A stretch of DNA of 39,628 nt from Cytophagaceae bacterium SCN 52-12 (GTDB lineage: Bacteria; Bacteroidota; Bacteroidia; Cytophagales; Spirosomataceae), in NCBI GenBank assembly GCA_001724175.1, contig MEDT01000057.1, forward strand, positions 1 to 39,628, given 5' to 3'. Positions within the stretch are counted from its first letter, which is position 1, and each line of letters opens with the position of its first letter. Below, piece by piece: positions 16,728 through 23,039 of this stretch. The notes beneath the pieces were generated by a model that worked only from the letters and a program-made list of their open reading frames with translations, was not told the origin of the DNA and searched no databases. The position numbers and the translations under genes were made by a program.

Positions 16728-16910
16728 CTATTTGATTTCCTTATGAACGGTAACTTTCCTCAGGATGGGATTGTATTTCTTGAGTTCGATCCGAGCCGGG
16801 GTATTTTTACGGTTCTTGGTAGTGATATAACGGGATGTGCCGGGCACGCCTGAAGTCTTATGTTCAGTGCATTCCAGAATTACCTGTACCCTGTTTCCTT
16901 TCTTAGCCAT
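16728..16910 (-). CDS. rpmG: 50S ribosomal protein L33
   Basis: Structural protein of the large ribosomal subunit near the E site. The 60-residue sequence ([53 protein letters not shown]) is a typical L33. Only one Cys is present instead of the zinc-binding CxxC pairs, so it is the zinc-independent form. It is the first gene of a minus-strand cluster with DUF4295 and ftsY. L28 (rpmB), which often precedes it in this phylum, is not found upstream here. Confidence 0.97.
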   Translation of the reverse strand: MAKKGNRVQVILECTEHKTSGVPGTSRYITTKNRKNTPARIELKKYNPILRKVTVHKEIK

Positions 16911-16951
16911 TGCCTTATGAGCCTTATGTAATGATTTTCAAATTCGGACTG

Positions 16952-16959
16952 CAAAGATA
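16952..16959 (-). promoter_or_regulatory. -7 box of the rpmG-DUF4295-ftsY promoter
   Basis: Reads TATCTTTG on the minus strand, an exact TAnnTTTG match, about 42 bases before the rpmG start. The -33 element is weak. Confidence 0.6.
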
Positions 16960-17146
16960 AACGCTTGTTCTGAATAAACTTACATTTTCTCCGGAATTTT
17001 ATCGCGCGGATCGAAAAAATCCGGATAATCGCGTATTTGGACGATCCCGGTCCCTCCTTCCCAGGGAGAGAAGCGTATTAACGGGCTTTCCGGATCGGCG
17101 CTGGATTAAGTGTCTTTTGGTATAATGTGTGATTCGGGGGACTTTT

Positions 17147-17179
17147 CCCCTCCTTTGGAAGGAGGGGTGCCCGAAGGGC
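17147..17179. repeat. REP-like double hairpin element
   Basis: Stem CCCCTCCTT 17147-17155 and AAGGAGGGG 17159-17167 with a TGG loop is followed directly by GCCC 17169-17172 and GGGC 17176-17179 with a GAA loop, then GGGGTGG. This GC-rich pattern resembles dispersed REP-type elements that I recall from many bacterial genomes. It is the only copy I noticed in the window. It could also act as a bidirectional transcription block between divergent genes. Confidence 0.55.
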
Positions 17180-17232
17180 GGGGTGGCGCAGGTTGTAGCT
17201 ATTTCATGATTTTTTATTATGTTCGTGACTCG

Positions 17233-17267
17233 TTTTGACAGTATTGTGCTTTTCAGTAGTATTTTTG
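17233..17267 (+). promoter_or_regulatory. Promoter of the cytochrome c gene
   Basis: TTTTG (17233-17237), a 22-base spacer and TATTTTTG (17260-17267), an exact -7 match with slightly long spacing. The expected transcript starts about 30 bases before the ATG at 17304. Confidence 0.55.
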
Positions 17268-17303
17268 ATTTTTATCTAAGGTTAACCATTATTTTTAATT
17301 GAA

Positions 17304-17810
17304 ATGAATTGTTTCTTCGCTTACAGGCGTCTGTTTTCATTAGGATTTCTCGTAACAGCTGCGGCCGGGTGGGCCGCCTGTTCAAGCAGCGAGACCAAAG
17401 AAGCTTACGATAAATTTTATGGTAAAGGACGTAGCGAGAGAGCTGCCGAAGCAATGATTGCCGACAGCATCAGAAGAGTAGAACGGAAGGCCGCCTGGGA
17501 AGCAGAAGCAGCTGCAGCCGCAACACCGGCGCCGGCAGCCGAAGGAGCGGTTTCCCTGACCCCGCCGGCCGAAATCGCTGCCTTGCTTGAGAAAAATACC
17601 TGCTCGGTCTGTCATAAATCCGATGAGCGGCTGGTTGGTCCGCCGTGGGTCGAGGTGGCAAAAAAGAATTACAGTACAGACGAAATCATTTCGTTGGTTT
17701 ATGAGCCCAAGCCTGAGCATTGGCCGGACTATCCTCCTATGGCCCCGCTTGCGTTTGTTCCGAAAGAAGACATCGTCAAAATCGGTACCTGGATCAATTC
17801 GCTTCAATAA
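17304..17810 (+). CDS. Membrane-anchored class I cytochrome c
   Basis: Periplasm-facing monohaem electron carrier. The 168-residue protein begins with a signal sequence (RLFSLGFLVTAAAGWAACSSSE); the Cys followed by SSSE suggests lipidation, although Trp at -3 is not a standard lipobox. A helical, Ala/Glu-rich linker (RRVERKAAWEAEAAAAATPAP) leads to a C-terminal haem domain with CSVCH at about residues 98-102, GPPW, and the axial Met in DYPPMAPLAF. This is the c-551/c-552 type. It has its own promoter and no respiratory neighbours, so the partner is unknown. Confidence 0.88.
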   Translation: MNCFFAYRRLFSLGFLVTAAAGWAACSSSETKEAYDKFYGKGRSERAAEAMIADSIRRVERKAAWEAEAAAAATPAPAAEGAVSLTPPAEIAALLEKNTCSVCHKSDERLVGPPWVEVAKKNYSTDEIISLVYEPKPEHWPDYPPMAPLAFVPKEDIVKIGTWINSLQ

Positions 17811-17891
17811 TAAAGCCGGCTTTACGAGGCCGGAAGGCAAATGCCGGGGAAGCATCGTGTAGAAAAAGACGCATTTATTCGCGTAAAATAC

Positions 17892-17921
17892 TTGATGTTT
17901 AGGATCGAAAGCTTACTTTTG
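17892..17921 (+). promoter_or_regulatory. Promoter of the leu leader and leuA
   Basis: TTG (17892-17894), a 19-base spacer and TACTTTTG (17914-17921), an exact TAnnTTTG -7 box at ideal spacing. Transcription should begin near 17928. That places the leader peptide, hairpins and terminator all in the transcript. A 12-base palindrome, GCGAAATTTCGC at 17941-17952, lies just downstream and could be an operator or a 5' stem. Confidence 0.7.
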
Positions 17922-17960
17922 TGAAGGTGTAAACAAAAAAGCGAAATTTCGCAAACCAAG

Positions 17961-18020
17961 ATGAAGCTACTTTTTTCAGAGACGCTCCTACTAAATGGCA
18001 GACGGCAGTCTGCCCGATGA
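17961..18020 (+). CDS. Leucine leader peptide of leuA
   Basis: 19-codon ORF encoding MKLLFSETLLLNGRRQSAR with stop TGA at 18018-18020. Five of 19 residues are Leu: CTA CTT at 17967-17972 and CTC CTA CTA at 17985-17993. It lies between a good promoter and a U-tailed terminator before leuA, as leader peptides do in classical trp/his/leu attenuation. A ribosome stalled for charged tRNA-Leu at 17985-17993 would leave the strand at 18016-18026 free; a ribosome that reaches the stop would cover it. It is preceded by an A-rich leader and has no Shine-Dalgarno, normal for the phylum. Its translation is inferred. Confidence 0.78.
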   Translation: MKLLFSETLLLNGRRQSAR

Positions 18021-18062
18021 GAGAGGTGAGTTGATGAACGAGTATAACTACCCTTTCTCATC
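17997..18062 (+). promoter_or_regulatory. Pause hairpin and antiterminator of the leuA attenuator
   Basis: First, GGCAGAC 17997-18003 pairs with GTCTGCC 18008-18014 (7 perfect bp, 4-base loop), a possible pause hairpin inside the leader ORF. Second, GATGAGAGAGG 18016-18026 can pair with CCTTTCTCATC 18052-18062 (11 bp including one G-U). This second pairing uses 18052-18057, part of the terminator 5' arm, so antiterminator and terminator exclude each other. The 5' strand straddles the leader stop codon. Confidence 0.75.
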
Positions 18063-18081
18063 TTTTGGAAAGGGTTTTTTT
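18050..18081 (+). terminator. Rho-independent attenuator-terminator before leuA
   Basis: Stem ACCCTTTC 18050-18057 and GAAAGGGT 18068-18075 (8 bp, 10-base loop), running directly into T 18075-18081. It lies 45 bases upstream of the leuA ATG and downstream of the leader promoter, so it would block leuA unless an antiterminator forms. Confidence 0.85.
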
Positions 18082-18126
18082 ATCGGACAGTTAATACGTT
18101 AATCTAACATATTTTCAATAGTACCC

Positions 18127-19281
18127 ATGAGCCAAAGAGTGTACATCTTTGATACGACCCTGCGGGACGGAGAGCAAGTGCCGGGCTGTCAGCTTTCTAC
18201 AGAGGAAAAGATAGTAGTAGCCAAGCAGCTCGAAAAGCTGGGAGTAGACGTAATCGAAGCAGGGTTCCCGGTCTCCAGTCCGGGCGACTTCCGCTCTGTT
18301 GTAGAAATCTCAAAGGCGGTTTCCGAGCCAACTATCTGTGCGCTTTCAAGAGCTGTTGCAGCTGATATCGAAGCGGCGGGCGACGCTTTGAAGTATGCCA
18401 GACGCGGCAGGATACACACAGGAATAGGTTCGTCCGATATCCATATACAGCATAAGTTCAATACAACGAGGGAGAAAATTATCGAGCGTGCCATAGATGC
18501 CACCAGGCTGGCCCGGAGCCTGGTCGAAGATGTGGAATTCTATTGCGAAGATGCAGGGCGGGCAGATCTTCAGTTTCTGGCCCGGCTTGTCGAAGCAGTG
18601 ATAGGCGCGGGAGCTACTGTGGTCAATATCCCTGACACGACCGGCTATTGCCTCCCCGAAGAGTATGCCTCCAAGATCAGGTATATTTTTGAAAATGTGA
18701 AAAACGTGCATAAAGCTACGATCTCTATACACTGCCATAACGACCTCGGACTGGCGACTGCTAATTCCCTGGCGGGGATCCAGGAAGGAGCCAGGCAGGT
18801 GGAAGTGACGGTAAACGGGATCGGGGAAAGGGCCGGAAATACTTCGCTCGAGGAAGTTGTGATGGCATTGAATATTCACCCTGAGCTCGGGCTGCACACC
18901 GGCATCAACACACAGCTGATCTATCCGACCAGCCAGCTGGTTTCCAGGATGATGCGTATGCAGGTGCAGGCTAATAAGGCGATCGTCGGCCGGAATGCAT
19001 TTGCCCACTCATCGGGCATTCACCAGGACGGATTCCTGAAGCATTCCCAGAATTACGAGATCATGAATCCGCAGGATGTGGGAGTTGAAAAATCCGATAT
19101 CGTGCTCACTGCAAGAAGCGGGCGTCATGCGCTGAAGCACCGGCTGGAGCTGCTGGGCTTCGTTTACGAGCAATCGGTGCTGGACGTCCTTTACAGGCAG
19201 TTCCTGGACGTCGCCGACAACAAGAAGGAGGTCAACGACGGCGACCTGGTTGAGCTGGCCAAGGCGCTGGAACGCGCCTGA
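18127..19281 (+). CDS. leuA: 2-isopropylmalate synthase, short form
   Basis: Cytoplasmic enzyme that condenses acetyl-CoA with 2-oxoisovalerate, the committed step of leucine synthesis. The 384 residues form one HMGL-like TIM barrel with [15 protein letters not shown] (catalytic Arg and metal Asp), [24 protein letters not shown], the metal-binding [24 protein letters not shown] and [13 protein letters not shown]. The protein ends soon after the linker and lacks the C-terminal leucine-binding domain of the roughly 500-residue form, so feedback inhibition by leucine may be weak. The preceding attenuator supplies another leucine control. Closely related homocitrate or citramalate synthases are the alternative, but the leader favours leucine. 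Confidence 0.93.
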   Translation: MSQRVYIFDTTLRDGEQVPGCQLSTEEKIVVAKQLEKLGVDVIEAGFPVSSPGDFRSVVEISKAVSEPTICALSRAVAADIEAAGDALKYARRGRIHTGIGSSDIHIQHKFNTTREKIIERAIDATRLARSLVEDVEFYCEDAGRADLQFLARLVEAVIGAGATVVNIPDTTGYCLPEEYASKIRYIFENVKNVHKATISIHCHNDLGLATANSLAGIQEGARQVEVTVNGIGERAGNTSLEEVVMALNIHPELGLHTGINTQLIYPTSQLVSRMMRMQVQANKAIVGRNAFAHSSGIHQDGFLKHSQNYEIMNPQDVGVEKSDIVLTARSGRHALKHRLELLGFVYEQSVLDVLYRQFLDVADNKKEVNDGDLVELAKALERA

Positions 19282-19376
19282 CCGGCTGCTATCAGAAGCC
19301 GGCATCGGTCTGATGCGGAGCTTGCGCAGATCGCCGGAACCAGATTTGCTAAACCAGATTTATCTGTTTTTAAGAA

Positions 19377-19892
19377 ATGGCAACCGCTTCCTTAGTGCTT
19401 ATCGCGGCATTGCGCCGTACCGCCGGCAGGCTGGGCCGGGGCGCCGCCTATCAATGGGGCCACATGGGTAGCTGCAACTGCGGCAATCTTGCCCAGGAGC
19501 TCACTCAATATACCGCACCTGAAATCCATCGGAATGCAATTACATGCGGAAGAGGGGACTGGAATGAGCAGCTCAATGATTATTGTCCGTCGACAGGGCT
19601 GCAGATGGATAGCCTGATCTTCGAAATGCTGACTCACGGCGTTACCCTCGATGACCTGCGGCACCTGGAGCGTCTTTCCGACCCTCACATTTTAAATCGC
19701 CTTCCCGGAGGACACCGGCATTTGCGGCATAACAGCAGGGAAGACCTGGTGCTTTATATTACTACCTGGGCTGACTTGCTGGAAGAAGAGTGGACTGCCC
19801 GGCTTGAGTTCGGGGATATCCGCAAGGCTATCGAAAGTCCCCCGGAAAATACGATCGCTCCCGTTAAGGCCGGCTGTCCTGCCGCTTTTTAA
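19377..19892 (+). CDS. Conserved hypothetical protein with CxCG motif
   Basis: 171-residue soluble protein that I recognise as a recurring Bacteroidota hypothetical, without a known function. It begins with a short amphipathic helix (LIAALRRTAGRLGRG), then YQWGHMGSCNCGNLAQELT, GDWNEQLNDYCPSTGL, TLDDLRHLERLSD and HNSREDLVLYITTWADLLEEE. The paired Cys residues, His and later Cys could bind a metal, but that is a guess. I keep the start at 19377 because the YQWGHMGSCNCG context before the internal Met looks conserved. Its 3' end overlaps the convergent doxX gene by 29 bp. Confidence 0.75.
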   Translation: MATASLVLIAALRRTAGRLGRGAAYQWGHMGSCNCGNLAQELTQYTAPEIHRNAITCGRGDWNEQLNDYCPSTGLQMDSLIFEMLTHGVTLDDLRHLERLSDPHILNRLPGGHRHLRHNSREDLVLYITTWADLLEEEWTARLEFGDIRKAIESPPENTIAPVKAGCPAAF

Positions 19893-20274
19893 TCAGGTTG
19901 TCTGCCGCCCAGCTATTGGCTTCCTCATACTCGATAAGCAGTATAAAGAACAGCGTATGCAGCAATTGGGAGGGGATAGCACCCCAGTTTTCAATAAGGC
20001 TTGTACCGGCTATCAGCAGTATCATCAGCAACCCGCCTGCAACCGAAGCCTGCCTGGTAAAGAGGCCGGCTAAAACAAGCAGTCCTATGATAAATTCAGA
20101 GACAGCAATCAGGTAGCCGAAAGGAAGGACGACAGCGGCCGGCAGTATGGACTTTTCGAAGCTCTCGGCTGTACCTTGGGCAAACTCGCCAAGCTTGGGT
20201 AATCTTACCAGTCCGTGGCCGAAGATCGTGGCTCCGATTGCAAGACGTGTGATGAGATAGGCGTTGGTTTTCAT
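19864..20274 (-). CDS. DoxX family membrane protein
   Basis: 136-residue inner-membrane protein with four hydrophobic segments: LITRLAIGATIFGHGLVRL, VVLPFGYLIAVSEFIIGLLVL, VAGGLLMILLIAGTSLI and LLHTLFFILLIEYEEA. The N-terminal helix with GHGLxRLPKL and the helix 2 G(Y)xxAxxE pattern are DoxX-like. Members have been tied to quinone or thiosulfate redox chemistry and to oxidative stress, but this one is not assignable. It starts one base after the panC stop, so the two are surely cotranscribed. Confidence 0.82.
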   Translation of the reverse strand: MKTNAYLITRLAIGATIFGHGLVRLPKLGEFAQGTAESFEKSILPAAVVLPFGYLIAVSEFIIGLLVLAGLFTRQASVAGGLLMILLIAGTSLIENWGAIPSQLLHTLFFILLIEYEEANSWAADNLIKKRQDSRP

Positions 20275-20275
20275 A

Positions 20276-21118
20276 TCAAAATACGAGATTATCGATGAGG
20301 CGTACCTTTCCCAGCCGGACGGCCACGCATAAGGCGTTGTTTCCTTCAGCCCGGAGTGTGTCTGCCGGTGTCAGCGTAGCGGTATCTGCCAGCTCAAGGT
20401 ACTCTGTTCTGAAAGCCGGCAGGCGGGCAAATTCTGCCAGGGCATCTTCTATCGCCTGTTTAACCGGCGTATTCTTTTGCAGCGACATTTTGCATTCAGT
20501 GAGGATCCGGTATATTTCCGGCGCCAGCTTTCTTTCCTCTGGAGTCAGGCGGACGTTGCGTGAAGACATGGCAAGCCCGTCGGGCTCCCGTACGGTAGGA
20601 CAGATCCGGAGCTCGACAGGATAGGAAAGGTTTCTTATCAGGCTTTTTATAATGGCAGTCTGCTGCAGGTCCTTCTGCCCGAAATAGGCCCGGTCGGGCT
20701 GCACAATGTTGAAGAGCTTCGCCACCACAATCCCTACGCCGTTGAAATGCCCGGGCCTGAAAGCTCCTTCCATAACCGTTTCCAGCATTCCGAAATCGAT
20801 CCGGAGATCCAGCGGAGAAGGGTACATTTCCATTACCGAAGGCACAAAAAGAATGTCGCAGCCGACAGATCTCAACAGTTCGCTGTCTTTCTCCAATGTG
20901 CGCGGATAACGCTCAAGATCTTCGGGATTATTGAATTGCGCCGGATTTACGAAGATGCTGCAGACAACGACGCTATTTTCTGATTTAGCTTGTCTGACCA
21001 GCTCCAGGTGACCTTCATGCAGCGCACCCATGGTAGGTACAAATCCGAGCCTGCCGGCTTCATTCTTTAACCTCGCGGTCAGGTTCCGCACTTCCAAAGC
21101 GGTATATAGCACTTCCAT
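20276..21118 (-). CDS. panC: Pantothenate synthetase
   Basis: ATP-dependent ligase that joins pantoate and beta-alanine in coenzyme A synthesis. It has 280 residues from the ATG at 21118 (MEVLYTALEVRNLTARL); the longer frame to 21163 would include promoter sequence. Class I tRNA-synthetase-like motifs are clear: FVPTMGALHEGHLELVR (HxGH), VNPAQFNNPEDLERYP, GVGIVVAKLFNIV, YFGQKDLQQ and the KMSKS-like MSSRNVRLTPEER. panD, often adjacent in this phylum, is absent. A TAAATTTG sequence at 21130-21137 on the minus strand resembles a -7 box and would imply a nearly leaderless mRNA. Confidence 0.97.
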   Translation of the reverse strand: MEVLYTALEVRNLTARLKNEAGRLGFVPTMGALHEGHLELVRQAKSENSVVVCSIFVNPAQFNNPEDLERYPRTLEKDSELLRSVGCDILFVPSVMEMYPSPLDLRIDFGMLETVMEGAFRPGHFNGVGIVVAKLFNIVQPDRAYFGQKDLQQTAIIKSLIRNLSYPVELRICPTVREPDGLAMSSRNVRLTPEERKLAPEIYRILTECKMSLQKNTPVKQAIEDALAEFARLPAFRTEYLELADTATLTPADTLRAEGNNALCVAVRLGKVRLIDNLVF

Positions 21119-21190
21119 GAGCTGGTACACAAATTTAGGCATATGATGCCCCAAGTTGGGCACAATAATACTACATCTTCCCTAATTCGG

Positions 21191-21221
21191 TTGATTAATG
21201 GCAAAAAAATGTGTATTTTTG
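21191..21221 (+). promoter_or_regulatory. Promoter of the GT5 glycogen synthase-like gene
   Basis: TTG (21191-21193), a 20-base spacer and TATTTTTG (21214-21221), a strong match to the Bacteroidota promoter. The ATG at 21257 lies about 30 bases after the expected start. The region between this and panC also contains CCCAAGTTGGG, a short dyad that may be an operator. Confidence 0.65.
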
Positions 21222-21256
21222 CAAATCTTTTTATATCACTATTAGCTTAGACGCAA

Positions 21257-22063
21257 ATGAGCAAATTACGGATTCTGTATGTAGCAAGCGAAATCAACCC
21301 TTTTCTCCAAGTTAGTGATGTTGCGGATTATGTACGAAAGTTGCCTCAGGCCATGCAGGAGTTTGGCGCTGAAATTCGCATTCTCGTACCACGTTTCGGG
21401 CTCATTAACGAGAGAAAAAATCGTTTGCACGAGGTAGTTCGTTTGTCTGGCATCAACATTTCTGTTGGAGATGAGGAAAAGCCGCTGGTTATTAAAGTTG
21501 CCTCAATTCCCAATGCTAAGCTCCAGGTCTATTTTATCGACAATGAAGATTACTTCCAGAGGAAATCGGTGTTTTTCGATAAGGAAGATAATTTCTACGA
21601 CGATAACGACGAGCGTTCGATCTTCTTCTGCAAGGGTGTGCTGGAAACCGTCAAGAAATTGGGTTGGGCGCCGGATATCGTTCATTGCAACGACTGGATG
21701 ACTGCGCTGATCCCGTTGTACCTGAAAACAACCTATCGCAACGATCCGATGTTTAAAGACACCAAAAGCGTTTTCACCGTTTATGACAATGCGTTTAACT
21801 ACAAGTTTGACAACGACATTGTGAGCAAGGCCAAAGCGATGGATGTCAGCGATGAGGCTTTGTCTCACCTGAGATCGGCCGACTTTGAAGGCTTTGTCAA
21901 AATCGGGTGCGCATATTCCGATGCTGTGATCAAAGCCGGCGATAATATGAGCGACAGCCTGCATGAAATAGTAAATGAAATTCCGAAGCCGGTATGCCTA
22001 AACGAGGAGGAAGAGAATATTTCCGAAGCGTATTACAACCTTTACAGCAATCTCGTCAGCTAG
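21257..22063 (+). CDS. Glycogen/starch synthase N-terminal domain protein (GT5, short form)
   Basis: 268-residue protein corresponding only to the N-terminal, ADP-glucose-synthase-like Rossmann half of family GT5: MSKLRILYVASEINPFLQ, AEIRILVPRFGLINERKNRL, the conserved DIVHCNDWMTALIPLYLKT and FTVYDNAFN. The C-terminal catalytic half with the ADP-glucose site is missing, and the frame ends cleanly at a terminator, so this is not a truncation artefact. Such short proteins, encoded opposite panC, recur in Bacteroidota and are annotated as glycogen synthase, but catalytic activity is doubtful. The very high conservation of charged residues hints at a structural or regulatory role. Confidence 0.88.
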   Translation: MSKLRILYVASEINPFLQVSDVADYVRKLPQAMQEFGAEIRILVPRFGLINERKNRLHEVVRLSGINISVGDEEKPLVIKVASIPNAKLQVYFIDNEDYFQRKSVFFDKEDNFYDDNDERSIFFCKGVLETVKKLGWAPDIVHCNDWMTALIPLYLKTTYRNDPMFKDTKSVFTVYDNAFNYKFDNDIVSKAKAMDVSDEALSHLRSADFEGFVKIGCAYSDAVIKAGDNMSDSLHEIVNEIPKPVCLNEEEENISEAYYNLYSNLVS

Positions 22064-22091
22064 AGTTACCTGATACCGGATTATGATAATG

Positions 22092-22119
22092 AAGGGGGGA
22101 ATGATTCTCCCCTTTTTTT
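22092..22119 (+). terminator. Rho-independent terminator after the GT5 gene
   Basis: Stem AAGGGGGGAA 22092-22101 and TTCTCCCCTT 22105-22114 (10 bp with one G-U, 3-base loop), running into T to 22119. It also shows that the next gene does not start at the in-frame codon at 22083. Confidence 0.85.
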
Positions 22120-22175
22120 ATTTTGATAATTTTCCAATAATATCCTGTTTATATCCAGTTCGGATATTTGGTATT

Positions 22176-23039
22176 ATGGAAACATCAAAAAGATTCAGGA
22201 CTATCGTCATATCCGACATTCATCTGGGTACTTCGGGTTCAAAAGTAAAAGAAGTTACGCTCTTTTTAAAGGAGTATTCCTGTGAAAAGCTGATCCTGAA
22301 CGGCGATATCATAGACGGGTGGCAGCTGAAGAAGTTCGGGGAATGGAAGCGCAGGCATACCCTCTTTTTCAAGGCCATCATGAAAATGATGGCCAGGCAT
22401 AACACTTCCGTCATCTATCTGCGCGGCAATCACGATGATTTCCTCGACCAGATCCTTCCGCTCAAGCTGGGGAAAAATTTCAGTATCAGGAAAGATTATG
22501 TGCTGAAATCCGGCGGGAAAAAATATTATGTAACGCACGGCGACGTATTCGATTCGGTGATCTCCGAGATGAAATGGCTTGCCTATATCGGCGACATAGG
22601 ATACACCTTTCTTCTTTGGGTCAACAAGGTTTACAACCGGTATCGTGTCTGGCGGGGACTTTCTTATTATTCACTTTCCCGGAAGATAAAAAGCCGGGTG
22701 AAAAGAGCGGTAAGCTATATTTCCGATTTCGAAAGCAAGCTAACCGAGCTGGCCCGTGCCCGGGAATGCGACGGCGTAATATGCGGGCACATCCATTATC
22801 CTTCTATCCGCGACATAGACGGCATTACCTACATGAATTCCGGCGATTGGGTAGAATCGCTGAGCGCGCTGGTAGAAGATCACAACGGGAACTGGGGGCT
22901 GCTTTATTTTAGCCAGACCGAATCGGCGGAGACCCGCAAGGCGCCCGAGCCTTTCGATAATCTCTTCGAAGGCAGGGAGGAAAAAATTACGGCTTTTACA
23001 AGGATTTACCGCTTATCTGCCAACCGTTTCTTCTCGTGA
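22176..23039 (+). CDS. LpxH-like metallophosphoesterase (UDP-2,3-diacylglucosamine diphosphatase family)
   Basis: Calcineurin-like phosphoesterase resembling LpxH, which cleaves UDP-2,3-diacylglucosamine in lipid A synthesis. It has 287 residues from the ATG at 22176 (METSKRFRTIVISDIHLG). Metal-binding motifs appear in order: SDIHLG, LNGDIIDGW, LRGNHDD, VTHGDVFD and CGHIHYP. The upstream open frame contains a terminator and is excluded as coding. Its TGA overlaps the GTG of the MurG-like glycosyltransferase as GTGA, so the two are translationally coupled and probably act on the same glycolipid. Whether it is the lipid A enzyme or a paralogue is not decidable here. Confidence 0.85.
   Translation: METSKRFRTIVISDIHLGTSGSKVKEVTLFLKEYSCEKLILNGDIIDGWQLKKFGEWKRRHTLFFKAIMKMMARHNTSVIYLRGNHDDFLDQILPLKLGKNFSIRKDYVLKSGGKKYYVTHGDVFDSVISEMKWLAYIGDIGYTFLLWVNKVYNRYRVWRGLSYYSLSRKIKSRVKRAVSYISDFESKLTELARARECDGVICGHIHYPSIRDIDGITYMNSGDWVESLSALVEDHNGNWGLLYFSQTESAETRKAPEPFDNLFEGREEKITAFTRIYRLSANRFFS

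Larger units (their letters stand above)
16911..17303. other. 393-bp divergent intergenic region, rpmG to cytochrome c
   Basis: No gene seen. It holds the minus-strand rpmG promoter (16952-16959), a double-hairpin GC-rich repeat (17147-17179) and the plus-strand cytochrome promoter (17233-17267). The stretch 16970-17130 shows no structure I would defend. Confidence 0.5.

Noticed and set aside
17895-17924. A nine-residue ORF, MFRIESLLL, ending in three Leu codons, as the leu leader peptide
   Set aside because: Its Leu codons TTA CTT TTG are the promoter -7 box TACTTTTG at 17914-17921, and a -33 TTG is 19 bases upstream. It is therefore probably not transcribed. The ORF at 17961-18020 lies correctly downstream.
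18034-18102. A 22-codon ORF (MNEYNYPFSSFGKGFF...) with a purine-rich stretch before it
   Set aside because: It reads through the terminator hairpin and U-tract and has no codon bias or homology I recognise. The purine stretch is better explained as the antiterminator strand.
17811-18126. A metabolite-binding riboswitch ahead of leuA
   Set aside because: No known riboswitch core was recognised, while a Leu-rich leader ORF with mutually exclusive hairpins explains the region fully.
22083-22175. N-terminal extension of the LpxH-like protein (31 codons)
   Set aside because: This segment includes the rho-independent terminator of the previous gene at 22092-22119; translation from 22176 gives the normal LpxH-like start.
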